NCBI GenBank assembly: GCA_014378525.1
Contig: JACMNL010000101.1
Location: 62,001 to 126,000 of the forward strand
DNA from: Bacteriovorax sp.
GTDB taxonomy: Bacteria; Bdellovibrionota; Bacteriovoracia; Bacteriovoracales; Bacteriovoracaceae
Length of the DNA stretch: 64,000 nt
Direction of reading: 5' to 3'
The notes beneath the pieces are model-generated. The model saw only the letters and a list, made by a program, of their open reading frames with translations, had not been told where the DNA came from and searched no databases. This document shows positions 17,443 to 25,389 of the stretch, piece after piece; within the stretch, counting starts at the first letter, position 1; the number at the start of each line of letters is the position of its first letter. The position numbers and the translations under genes were made by a program.

Positions 17443-17910
17443 TTAACCGTCAATTCTACAAGTCTGACGTCCACGAAGGTCGTAAGAACATTGCTGAAGA
17501 GCTTGTCTGCAGGCCTGGTCTTTTACATTCGATCCCCATGGGCCAGTTGCCTGTCCATAGTAAGACTGAATGAAAAATCCGGCCGGGTCAAAGCGTGAAG
17601 CACGACATTGCTCAGTTGTTTGTTGTGGTGGACGAGGAGGTCGTGGATATCCTCCGCCTCTCGTTTCACAACGAAAACCATTTTCATATCTTTGAAGTTC
17701 ATAATCGCAGAACTGTTCAGATTGTCTACAGGCTTCGTACTGGTCATACCCGTTACCAGAAAAACTTCTTACGACATTTCCATATAAATCAATCAGATCA
17801 GTTGTACACATTGCTTGTGTACTCGTTGGTGGAATTGGTGGAACATTGATGATGTCTCCAAAACTCATAGTCGATAAACTCAAAAGAAAAATCGCCAATA
17901 GTGTTTTCAT
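17443..17910 (-). CDS. Secreted protein with two four-cysteine domains
   Basis: 155 residues with a signal peptide (to about residue 18). The mature protein has two copies of one domain joined by a Pro/Gly-rich linker (about 85-98). Cysteines are at 35, 61, 68, 81 and at 102, 134, 141, 151, with the central motif EACRQSEQFC in copy 1 and QACRQALQQC in copy 2. The adjacent upstream gene carries a third copy. I do not recognise the domain. Four cysteines per copy with invariant x6 spacing between the middle pair imply two disulfides in the periplasm or outside the cell. Followed by a hairpin terminator. Confidence 0.75.
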   Translation of the reverse strand: MKTLLAIFLLSLSTMSFGDIINVPPIPPTSTQAMCTTDLIDLYGNVVRSFSGNGYDQYEACRQSEQFCDYELQRYENGFRCETRGGGYPRPPRPPQQTTEQCRASRFDPAGFFIQSYYGQATGPWGSNVKDQACRQALQQCSYDLRGRQTCRIDG

Positions 17911-17958
17911 AAAATTTTATCCTCGTTCGTTGTTGTATTAAAAACTTAAGTTAAAAAA

Positions 17959-18537
17959 CTATCTACGTGGTGGACGTGGTCCTGGCCCAGGTCCTGGTCT
18001 GCCCGGTTCTCTTCCTGGATCTCTACCCGGGAACCCTGGATTTTGTCCGTGGTTATCACCTGGTCTGCGTGGAGGAGTTGGATCATTTGGATATGATGGG
18101 TAATGCGGGTCACGTGGTGGATTTGGGTACGATGGGTAATGTGGATCACGTGGTGGATTCGGGTAACTTGGGTAAGACGGATATGATGGGTAAGATGGAT
18201 ATGTTGGATAGTTCGGGTAAGAAGGAGCTGGTGGATACGATGGGTACGACGGGTAATTAGGAGCAGGGTATGAAGGAGTTGTATCCGACGTGTCTCTGAT
18301 CGCACAAACTGCTGTACGGTAGTAACCTTGAGATTGATAATCTGATAATTTCACCTGGCAGTTGTAAGTTGCCTGTGAACAAGCTGAGTCTACTGAGTAT
18401 GACGACGAGATAAATGTGTCGTAGTCATAAGTGTAGCTGCCTTGATAGTCGCGAATAACTGTCGTACATAAATCAGCAGAAGCTCCAACTGAAAAACATG
18501 CAGCAGCACTTAGTAATAATGTTTTTAATCCCTTCAT
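17959..18537 (-). CDS. Secreted four-cysteine-domain protein with Pro/Tyr repeat tail
   Basis: 192 residues: signal peptide (to about 21), one four-cysteine domain (Cys24, 53, 60, 78, motif SACSQATYNC), then a low-complexity tail. Residues about 88-150 are built of P-S-Y and P-N-Y triplets with an 11-residue unit NPPRDPHYPSY repeated twice; residues 151-192 are Pro/Gly/Arg-rich and end RPPRR. The tail looks surface-exposed and adhesive or peptidoglycan-contacting, but that is inference. The gene lies 48 bases upstream of its paralogue at 17443 in the same direction. Confidence 0.75.
   Translation of the reverse strand: MKGLKTLLLSAAACFSVGASADLCTTVIRDYQGSYTYDYDTFISSSYSVDSACSQATYNCQVKLSDYQSQGYYRTAVCAIRDTSDTTPSYPAPNYPSYPSYPPAPSYPNYPTYPSYPSYPSYPSYPNPPRDPHYPSYPNPPRDPHYPSYPNDPTPPRRPGDNHGQNPGFPGRDPGREPGRPGPGPGPRPPRR
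18088..18276 (-). repeat. In-frame tandem repeat encoding the Pro-Ser-Tyr tail
   Basis: Short direct repeats of 9 bases (Pro-Ser-Tyr) and a duplicated 33-base unit. The repeats stay in frame and encode the proline/tyrosine tail of the gene at 17959, so they are coding repeats that could vary in number by slippage. Confidence 0.8.
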
Positions 18538-18623
18538 CTTATTTCTCCAAATAAAGATTTAATTCTCTCTAACTGAGGTTTATCTAAGAATTTATTGAAT
18601 AACAACGGTAGTCAGCACTTAAT

Positions 18624-18650
18624 AAAAAAAATGGCCGTTTTCACGGCCAT
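18624..18650 (-). terminator. Strong Rho-independent terminator of the liv-lysS operon
   Basis: Stem ATGGCCGT / ACGGCCAT with a tetraloop at 18631-18650, followed on the minus strand by a T7-8 run. It lies 40 bases past the lysS stop. Confidence 0.88.
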
Positions 18651-18689
18651 TGTAAGTATTTTTTTCATGCTAGGGTGAAATCAGTTTCA

Positions 18690-20279
18690 TTATGGCACTA
18701 GTAATCTTGAGACTCTCTCAAGACCAATCGTTCTGATGAAGCCCGCAAGCTTCGGCCCTTTCTCTAAATTAATGAGCTTCTTATAAAGAAGAGTGAAAAC
18801 AGTCATCGGTTCTAATTCATGCGCATTGATGATCTCATACATTTTTTCATGAAGCGCTTTATCATCAGCGATGTTGTTGAACTCGGCCTTTAAATAGCCG
18901 TTAAGCTCATTTAAGAACGCTGTTTGTTTTGCATCTATGTCCATCTTCACTGGTTCTTTATTAAGTGAAAATTTAAATTCATCCGGAGCCGAGTTTTCGA
19001 TCCAGTAAGCAGCTCTTTGAGCGCGCTCCTGAAATCTTCTTTCGTCACGTTCATTTTTAATTTCTGCATCGTAAAATCCGCGTGCGCGTTTAACGTCGAG
19101 ATCATTGATTTGAAGAACGTTGCAGAGGTGACGGAAAGCTGGCTGAAACGGCATCTCTTTTGGAGTCTCTCCAATTTGAGAAAGTTCATAAACTCTTTTT
19201 GCCATCGCGACTTTCTTTTCGGATCCAAGCTCCAGACCGAAAGCAAGTCTCTCCATTCTGTCGAAGTCTTCGTAGTTTTTAATAACATCTAAGTCGAATG
19301 ATAATCCGAAATCGATGTTGGTCTTATAAGACGCGAAAATCCAGCGGACCATTTCCGGTTCGTAAACATCAAGAACATCATTTACGGTGACAAGGTTCCC
19401 TTTTGAAGAACTCATTTTTCCGCCCATACCTTTGATCGATACGAAATCGTACTGCAGGTACATTGGTGCTTTCCATCCGTAGACTTCAGCGACGATATCT
19501 TTTGCTGTCGTGAAAGATCCACCTTGAGACGAGTGGTCTTTTCCACCTGGCTCGAAATCGACTTTTTCAACTGACCATCTCATTGGCCAGTCCATACGCC
19601 ATGGAAGTTTTGCTCTCGAAGTTGTATCGAGGTCAAGTGAGCCCGAAAATTTACAATCTTCAGCATCACAAACGTAATCAAGTTTATTTTTTCCATCATA
19701 CTTAGTGGCCATCGTTTTATCGCGGTTACAATTTTCACAATAAACTGAAACAGGCATCCAGGAAGCAGGAAGTGGTTCTGATCTCCACTTATTTAAGATG
19801 GCCGCTATCGTATCTTTTTTCTCAAGAGTTAATTTAATCTGGTCTTTGTAAGCTCCGCCTCTGTATTTTGTCGCCTGATAAATCGGCTCAAGTTGAATCC
19901 CCATTTTTTTTAATTGAGATTCAAAAGATTTTTCATGGTGAGCAGCGTACGACTCGTGATCACCGAAAGGATCCGGAGTATCAACGATAGGCTGGAATAA
20001 ATATTTTGCCAGCTCATCTTGCTTAGGAAGATTTGCAGGAACTTTTCTGAATGTATCGTAGTCGTCCCATGAGAAAATAAAGCGAACTTTTTTTCCGCGT
20101 TTTTTTAATCCACGTGCAACTAATTCAGTTGTCATTACTTCGCGGAAGTTTCCGAAGTGAACAACACCTGAAGGTGTGATCCCTGAAGCGAGAGTGTATG
20201 TGTCCTTGTCTTCCTGACGAATTAATTTATCGGCAGTAAGATCGGCCCAGTGAACAGCATCGTTTAGTGCTTGAGACAT
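18690..20279 (-). CDS. lysS: Class I lysyl-tRNA synthetase
   Basis: Charges tRNA-Lys with lysine. It is the class I (archaeal/spirochaete/alphaproteobacterial) form, not the common class II enzyme: the Rossmann-fold HIGH motif appears as VVHFGNFREV and the KMSKS loop as KMSSSKGN. A zinc-binding segment (CENCNRDK and CDAEDC) lies at about residues 178-210. At 529 residues it is full length. The alpha-helical anticodon domain follows. It is the last gene of the leftward liv operon, 23 bases after a small ORF, and a strong terminator closes the unit. Confidence 0.95.
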   Translation of the reverse strand: MSQALNDAVHWADLTADKLIRQEDKDTYTLASGITPSGVVHFGNFREVMTTELVARGLKKRGKKVRFIFSWDDYDTFRKVPANLPKQDELAKYLFQPIVDTPDPFGDHESYAAHHEKSFESQLKKMGIQLEPIYQATKYRGGAYKDQIKLTLEKKDTIAAILNKWRSEPLPASWMPVSVYCENCNRDKTMATKYDGKNKLDYVCDAEDCKFSGSLDLDTTSRAKLPWRMDWPMRWSVEKVDFEPGGKDHSSQGGSFTTAKDIVAEVYGWKAPMYLQYDFVSIKGMGGKMSSSKGNLVTVNDVLDVYEPEMVRWIFASYKTNIDFGLSFDLDVIKNYEDFDRMERLAFGLELGSEKKVAMAKRVYELSQIGETPKEMPFQPAFRHLCNVLQINDLDVKRARGFYDAEIKNERDERRFQERAQRAAYWIENSAPDEFKFSLNKEPVKMDIDAKQTAFLNELNGYLKAEFNNIADDKALHEKMYEIINAHELEPMTVFTLLYKKLINLEKGPKLAGFIRTIGLERVSRLLVP

Positions 20280-20302
20280 AGAATTTCCTTTTGACTTATA
20301 TT

Positions 20303-20503
20303 TTACTCAAGGCCAAGACGTGCTTTTAATTCGTCCTGAGTGAGTGTTCCTTTTTCAACTTCGAGTTGGGCGTACATAAGTGCTTCCTGGTAAACGCGAC
20401 GTTCGTCCGCTACACAAAGAGAAAAGTCCAAATGCTTTTGATTTTTTACTTCCGACCATTTCACTGCTTTTCTTAAAAGTGTAATAGCTGCATCTAATGT
20501 CAT
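20303..20503 (-). CDS. Small conserved-looking protein, unknown
   Basis: 66 residues, predicted all-helical, no signal peptide: AAITLLRKAVKWSEVKNQ, then an acidic/aromatic helix and a C-terminal LTQDELKARLGLE. It sits 14 bases after livF and 23 before lysS in the same direction, so it is a genuine operon member by spacing. No function recognised. Confidence 0.65.
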   Translation of the reverse strand: MTLDAAITLLRKAVKWSEVKNQKHLDFSLCVADERRVYQEALMYAQLEVEKGTLTQDELKARLGLE

Positions 20504-20517
20504 GAAATAATCCCTTA

Positions 20518-21237
20518 CTAGCTGCCTAAATAGGCCTTTTTGATTTCAGGGTTAGATAATAATTCAGCGGAAGGGCCTTGCAAAGTGATTTCACCATTGG
20601 TGAGAACATAAGCGCGGTGAGAAACTTTCAGAGCTAAATTGGCATTTTGCTCGACTAATAAAATGGTCATTCCCAACTGGTTTATTTCGGTGATGGCACG
20701 AAAAATTGTTCCCACCAGAATAGGCGCAATTCCCAGTGAAGGCTCATCCAGTAAAAGAAGTTTTGGTTTACTCATGTAAGCGCGAGCAATCGCAAGCATT
20801 TGCTGTTCTCCACCCGAAAGTGTCTGTGCCAGCTGAGATTTTCGCTCTAGTAATTTTGGAAATAAGTTATAAACAAATTCTAAATCAGTTTTTATTCCTG
20901 AAGTGTCACTGCGCAAGTAAGCACCCATATCCAGGTTTTCTTTGATCGATAGATTGGCAAAAATCTGGCGTCCTTCCGGAGACTGGGCAAGTCCCAGGGC
21001 CGTGATGCGGTGAGCGGGAAGTTTTTCGATAGATTGGTTGTCGAAATTAATTTCACCGGAGCTCGCTTTTAGAAGGCCTGAAATTGTGTGAAGGGTAGTG
21101 GTTTTACCTGCACCGTTACTTCCAAGTAAGGTAACGATTTCGCCTTTCTGGATTTCAAGACTGATGTTTTTAACAGCGTGAATATTTCCGTAATAAGTAT
21201 TGAGGTCTTTAATTTCTAAAATTGGTTGTGTGTGCAT
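20518..21237 (-). CDS. livF: Branched-chain amino-acid-type ABC transporter ATPase
   Basis: Second ATPase of a HAAT-family importer. Walker A is LLGSNGAGKTT, signature TLSGGEQQMLAIARA, Walker B LLLLDEPSLGIAP and the switch histidine region ILLVEQNANLAL; the last is diagnostic of LivF. 239 residues. It starts directly after livG (no gap). Confidence 0.95.
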   Translation of the reverse strand: MHTQPILEIKDLNTYYGNIHAVKNISLEIQKGEIVTLLGSNGAGKTTTLHTISGLLKASSGEINFDNQSIEKLPAHRITALGLAQSPEGRQIFANLSIKENLDMGAYLRSDTSGIKTDLEFVYNLFPKLLERKSQLAQTLSGGEQQMLAIARAYMSKPKLLLLDEPSLGIAPILVGTIFRAITEINQLGMTILLVEQNANLALKVSHRAYVLTNGEITLQGPSAELLSNPEIKKAYLGS

Positions 21238-22020
21238 TTAAATTTCTGCTCCCAGATAAGCTTCAACAACTTTTGGATTGTTCTGCACATCTTTGGCAGA
21301 TCCGCTGGCAATAAGATTTCCGTAATCGAGTACAAATATCTTTTCTGCGATTTCCATCACGAGTCTCATATCGTGTTCGATTAAGATCACTGCAATCTGA
21401 AATTCTTCGCGGATGAAATGGATCAGTTCACTTAATTCTTTTGTTTCTGTCGGATTCATTCCGGCCGCAGGTTCATCGAGTAAAAGAAGTTTTGGTTTGG
21501 TCGCAAGTGCGCGGGCCATCTCCAGTTTTCTTTGAGCTCCATAGGGAAGATTTTTTGCGAGCAGATCTTTTTTGGAATCGAGATTAAAAAGTGCCAGAAG
21601 TTTAATTGATTCTTCTTCGATCATTTTTTCTTCAGCTCTATATTTTTTTGTTTTAAAAATTCCGTCGAAGAATGAGTATTTAATACGCGTGTGACGGGCA
21701 ATTTTAATATTGTCGAGAACACTCAGGTTGTTAAACAGTCTTATGTTCTGAAAAGTTCTGGCGATTCCAAGGTCAGTAATTTCGCTGGCCATTTTTTTAT
21801 TTAAAGGAAGGCCATCCAAAACAACACTTCCAATAGTTGGCTCATATATTCCGGTGATCATGTTAAAGAGTGTCGTTTTACCGGCACCATTAGGTCCGAT
21901 AACAGCGACCAGATCTTTTTTCTGAACTGTGAAGCTCACATCGCGAACGGCAGTTAGACCGCCGAATTTCATTGTGACATTTTGAATATCTAATAGGGGT
22001 GTTGTCATACTATGCGACAC
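21238..22020 (-). CDS. livG: Branched-chain amino-acid-type ABC transporter ATPase
   Basis: First ATPase of the importer. Walker A is VIGPNGAGKTTLFNMITG, Walker B LLLLDEPAAGMNPTET and the switch region ILIEHDMRLVM, typical of LivG. The ABC signature is altered to NLPYGAQRKLEMARA, as is usual in LivG proteins. 260 residues. Its start overlaps the livM stop by 11 bases. Confidence 0.95.
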   Translation of the reverse strand: MSHSMTTPLLDIQNVTMKFGGLTAVRDVSFTVQKKDLVAVIGPNGAGKTTLFNMITGIYEPTIGSVVLDGLPLNKKMASEITDLGIARTFQNIRLFNNLSVLDNIKIARHTRIKYSFFDGIFKTKKYRAEEKMIEEESIKLLALFNLDSKKDLLAKNLPYGAQRKLEMARALATKPKLLLLDEPAAGMNPTETKELSELIHFIREEFQIAVILIEHDMRLVMEIAEKIFVLDYGNLIASGSAKDVQNNPKVVEAYLGAEI

Positions 22021-22879
22021 CTTTTAAACGCTTTTTCTCAAACAATTCGTGTGGCCCGAAAATTCCCTGAGGACGAGTCAGCATCAGGATAATCATGAGA
22101 GCAGCGTAAATTGAAACTCGCCAGGTAGAAACATTAGAGCCAATTAGTTTTAAAATTTCAGGTAAAATTGTTAAGATAACTGCACCGACGATTGACCCGC
22201 TGACAGAACCCTGGCCTCCTAAAATCACCATAACTAAAATGCAGACACTCCACATGAAACTAAAATTGTTCGGGTGTAAAAACTGCTGGTCGTGGGCGAC
22301 TAAACTTCCGGCCATACCAGCGATACCTGCACCGACGATGAATGAAAAAAGTTTGTAGCGAAATAAATTCACTCCCATGGTTTCCGCAGCGATTTCATCT
22401 TCACGAATGGAGATGATCGCGCGTCCGTGAGCAGAGCGTTTTAGATTAAGCATGAAAAGTGTAACGGCGAGAGCGATACCCCAGACCCACCAGCTGTTGG
22501 ACCATCTAGGAATATTCGTGAAGCCGCGCGGGCCTCCGATGCTTTCAGTATTCATGATGATGATGCGAAGAATTTCACTGAAGCCAATGGTGGCAATAGC
22601 GAGGTAGTCGCCTTTTAATCTGAGACAGGGAATTCCAATTAATAATCCACAAAGCGCAGCGGCCACAAAACCAATAGAAAGAGCGATGGCCATGTTTAAG
22701 GCCGGATCAATGGGTAAAGCAAAGTACACACCGTAAACGGCGCTGGCGTAAGCTCCCACGCCCCAGAATCCTGCATGCCCTAAAGAAAACTGGCCGCAGT
22801 ATCCGTTAATTAAATTTAAGCTCAACGTAAGCGTAATAAAAATTCCTACGTTGGTAAGAATTTGTAGATAATAATCCAT
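22010..22879 (-). CDS. livM: Branched-chain amino-acid-type ABC transporter permease
   Basis: Inner-membrane permease of about eight hydrophobic segments, 289 residues. Family markers: LINGYCGQFSLGHAGFWGVGAY near the N-terminus, the coupling-helix region SIREDEIAAETMGVNLFRYK and GGQGSVSGSIVGA. Starts 1 base before livH ends, so translation is tightly coupled. Confidence 0.94.
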   Translation of the reverse strand: MDYYLQILTNVGIFITLTLSLNLINGYCGQFSLGHAGFWGVGAYASAVYGVYFALPIDPALNMAIALSIGFVAAALCGLLIGIPCLRLKGDYLAIATIGFSEILRIIIMNTESIGGPRGFTNIPRWSNSWWVWGIALAVTLFMLNLKRSAHGRAIISIREDEIAAETMGVNLFRYKLFSFIVGAGIAGMAGSLVAHDQQFLHPNNFSFMWSVCILVMVILGGQGSVSGSIVGAVILTILPEILKLIGSNVSTWRVSIYAALMIILMLTRPQGIFGPHELFEKKRLKGVA

Positions 22880-23776
22880 CTAAACTTTTTCCTTCACGTT
22901 TTTACCGAGAATTCCTGACGGTTTAATTAAAAGAATTATAATTAAAATAAAAAATGAAACTCCATCCCTGAAGCTTGATTTATATAATCCAGCGACCATG
23001 TTCTCTGCGATTCCCAAAATGAAACCACCAAGAGCTGCTCCTGGAATAACACCAATGCCGCCGACAACTGCCGCAACAAAGGCCTTAAGTCCTAAGCTCA
23101 TTCCCATCATAGGCTCTACTGACATTGTGTAGCCCATAAGGATTCCGGCAAGCCCCGCAAGAGACGCTCCCAGAAAAAAAGTAAATGCGATAATTTTGTT
23201 GGTGTTGATTCCCATGAGTTCAGCTGCCTTTAAATTAAAAGACGTCGCTCTCATAGCTACACCGATTTTTGTATAATGAGTAAGCCACCACAAAAATAAA
23301 AGTATAAGTAATGTTAAACCGAAAATAAAAACCTGAATGTTGGAAACATTCACTTCGCCGAAAGTGTAGAGCACTTCTTTGAAAACCGGTGGAACTGTTT
23401 TTGGATCTGCACCAAAAACCAGCTGGCCTGTGTATTGGAAAAATAGTGAAGCACCAATCGCTGTGATGAGTGCCGGAATTCTTCCTTCATTTCTAATCGG
23501 CCTGTAAATCATTCGCTCAACAATGAGAGCGACAATCCCTGCGCCTAACATTGAAGCGATAATCGCTACCGGCATCGGTAAATGAAATTTAAGAGCGAAG
23601 TATCCACAGAATGCACCCAGCATGAGGAACTCACCGTGAGCGAAGTTCACCAGCCGGATGATTCCGTAAACCATGGTGTAACCCAGGGCCACTATTGCGT
23701 ATAGTGAACCCTGGGCGATACCGTTGATTAAATACTGTAAACAATCCCAGAAAAAATAGATTGTATTTTGAGTCAT
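22880..23776 (-). CDS. livH: Branched-chain amino-acid-type ABC transporter permease
   Basis: Partner permease, 298 residues, multiple membrane segments. Markers: GSLYAIVALGYTMVYGIIRLVNFAHGE, quoted in two parts as GSLYAIVALGYTMVYG and IRLVNFAHGE; the coupling helix MRATSFNLKAAELMGIN and AAVVGGIGVIPGAALGG. It starts 4 bases after livK ends. Confidence 0.94.
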   Translation of the reverse strand: MTQNTIYFFWDCLQYLINGIAQGSLYAIVALGYTMVYGIIRLVNFAHGEFLMLGAFCGYFALKFHLPMPVAIIASMLGAGIVALIVERMIYRPIRNEGRIPALITAIGASLFFQYTGQLVFGADPKTVPPVFKEVLYTFGEVNVSNIQVFIFGLTLLILLFLWWLTHYTKIGVAMRATSFNLKAAELMGINTNKIIAFTFFLGASLAGLAGILMGYTMSVEPMMGMSLGLKAFVAAVVGGIGVIPGAALGGFILGIAENMVAGLYKSSFRDGVSFFILIIILLIKPSGILGKNVKEKV

Positions 23777-23780
23777 ACTT

Positions 23781-24908
23781 TTATGGATTCACTCGTGAGT
23801 GGAAAACGTAACCAGACGGTGTTGCTTCTAAAACAACAGCAGACTTAGTCGGGTTTCTGTCTTTATCAAAAGTAATTGTCCCTGTAATTCCCTGGTAACC
23901 TTTAGTTGCTACAAGAGCAGCTCTGATGTCAGCAGGCTTAGATGATTTAGCGCGCTTAATAGCATCAACTAAAATTCCAAGAGAGTCGTATCCAAGAGCA
24001 GCGAATGATCCTGGTTTTGATCCGTAAGCTTTTTCGTATTCTTTTACGAAGTTTTGTACCACTGGAGATTTATCATCCGGAGCAAAGTGATTAGAGATGA
24101 ATGATCCCTTAACTGCTTCACCGGCGATCTCAAATAATTTTGGAGAATCCCAACCGTCACCACCAAGGAATGGAACGTTGATCCCAAGAGCGCGGGCCTG
24201 TTTTAACATCAGACCAACTTCAACGTAGTAACCTGGAACGAAAACGAAATCTGGGTTAGCACGTTTTACTTTTCTTAAAAGAGACTGGAAGTCTGTATCT
24301 TTTGCAGCGTATGTTAATTCTTCAGTTGAAACCATTTTCCCGCCAAGTTTTGTGAACTCGTCAGTGAATGCTTTAGCTAGTCCTTTAGAATAGTCTGAAG
24401 TGTTTTCAATTAAAACTAAACCTTTTGTTTTTTTCAGTGTGTTCACAGCGAATTTCGCCATAACTACACCCTGGAAATCATCAGTGAAACAAGCACGTGT
24501 GATATAATCACCAACCTGAGTTACTTTTACGTTTGTTGCAGTTGGAGTAATGAATGGAATTTTTGCTTCCTGAACGATTGGAGCAGATGCCAGTGCAAGT
24601 GAAGAAGTCGGAGCTCCGATCATTGCAGAAACTTTATCTACTGATAAAAGTTTTCTAGTAGCATTTGTCGATTCAATCGCTTCAGACTTATCGTCTTCAA
24701 TAATTAAATCAAATTTTTTGCCCGGGCCTTTCTTGAACTTTTCGTACGCCAGTTTAATACCGTTCGTATTTTCTTGTCCGAAAGTAGCAGTCGCACCAGT
24801 CATAGGTGAAACAACTCCGATCTTAAGATCAGCAGCAGCAGCAGTTCCAACAACTAATAGAGTTGTTAAGATCGCCAACAATTTGTGTGACACTGAGTTC
24901 ATTTTCAT
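23781..24908 (-). CDS. livK: Periplasmic branched-chain amino-acid-type binding protein
   Basis: Solute-binding protein (375 residues) of the HAAT importer, type I periplasmic-binding fold. Start set at 24908 because AAAGGAG lies 6 bases upstream and a clean signal peptide follows (KLLAILTTLLVVGTAAAA); a longer in-frame ATG at 25013 would bury it. Markers: LKIGVVSPMTGATATFGQ, then FITPTATN, and AALGYDSLGILVDAIKRA. The natural ligand could be Leu/Ile/Val or another amino acid or small acid. First gene of the unit livK-H-M-G-F-small ORF-lysS. Confidence 0.92.
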   Translation of the reverse strand: MKMNSVSHKLLAILTTLLVVGTAAAADLKIGVVSPMTGATATFGQENTNGIKLAYEKFKKGPGKKFDLIIEDDKSEAIESTNATRKLLSVDKVSAMIGAPTSSLALASAPIVQEAKIPFITPTATNVKVTQVGDYITRACFTDDFQGVVMAKFAVNTLKKTKGLVLIENTSDYSKGLAKAFTDEFTKLGGKMVSTEELTYAAKDTDFQSLLRKVKRANPDFVFVPGYYVEVGLMLKQARALGINVPFLGGDGWDSPKLFEIAGEAVKGSFISNHFAPDDKSPVVQNFVKEYEKAYGSKPGSFAALGYDSLGILVDAIKRAKSSKPADIRAALVATKGYQGITGTITFDKDRNPTKSAVVLEATPSGYVFHSRVNP

Positions 24909-25130
24909 TAAGCACTCCTTTGTAAAATGAAGTAGATGCATTTTGTCGTGTAAAGATTTAACAATAAATACAGTAACATGGGAGATCAAGTTGTAAAGAA
25001 ATTTAGACAACAATTATTGAGCAGTTGTAAGTTACTAAAATGGTGCTGATTTTTGAATTAGAAAAGGATCCTGGTGATAGATCATATACTCAATCATGGT
25101 TACGAATGAGCTCAACCCTGGACGGTATTA

Positions 25131-25379
25131 ATGAACGACGACTTTAAACAAACCCTGATCAAACAATACTCCGAAGTAATAGAGGAGATGATTGTTGAAA
25201 GTGAAACTGTGTACAGGTCACATCTCGACTTCGATGAACTCGATTTCCGCGTGCGAGGGTTGATTCAAGCTGCTCGGGTAGATGGTCTCGATGAAAATAT
25301 CATCTGGGGCATACTAGAAAGACGCGTTCCCGATTATTATCATTTCGCTAAGAATACTTCTTACAAAATCGCAGCTTAA
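25131..25379 (+). CDS. Small acidic protein, unknown
   Basis: 82 residues, predicted helical and acidic, no signal peptide or cysteines: YSEVIEEMIVESETVYRSH, then a second half with GLIQAARVDGLDENIIWG and a basic/aromatic C-terminus. Divergent from livK and convergent with the NamZ-like gene 10 bases beyond its stop. No function recognised. Confidence 0.6.
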   Translation: MNDDFKQTLIKQYSEVIEEMIVESETVYRSHLDFDELDFRVRGLIQAARVDGLDENIIWGILERRVPDYYHFAKNTSYKIAA

Positions 25380-25389
25380 TTTTAGTAAA

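Noticed and set aside
18088-18276. Possible CRISPR-like repeat array
   Set aside because: Repeats are contiguous without spacers and encode an in-frame Pro-Ser-Tyr tail.
17946-18305. Open frame of 119 codons on the minus strand inside the Pro/Tyr repeat gene
   Set aside because: It is a frame shadow produced by the repeats of the real gene at 17959; His/Thr-rich composition and no ribosome site.
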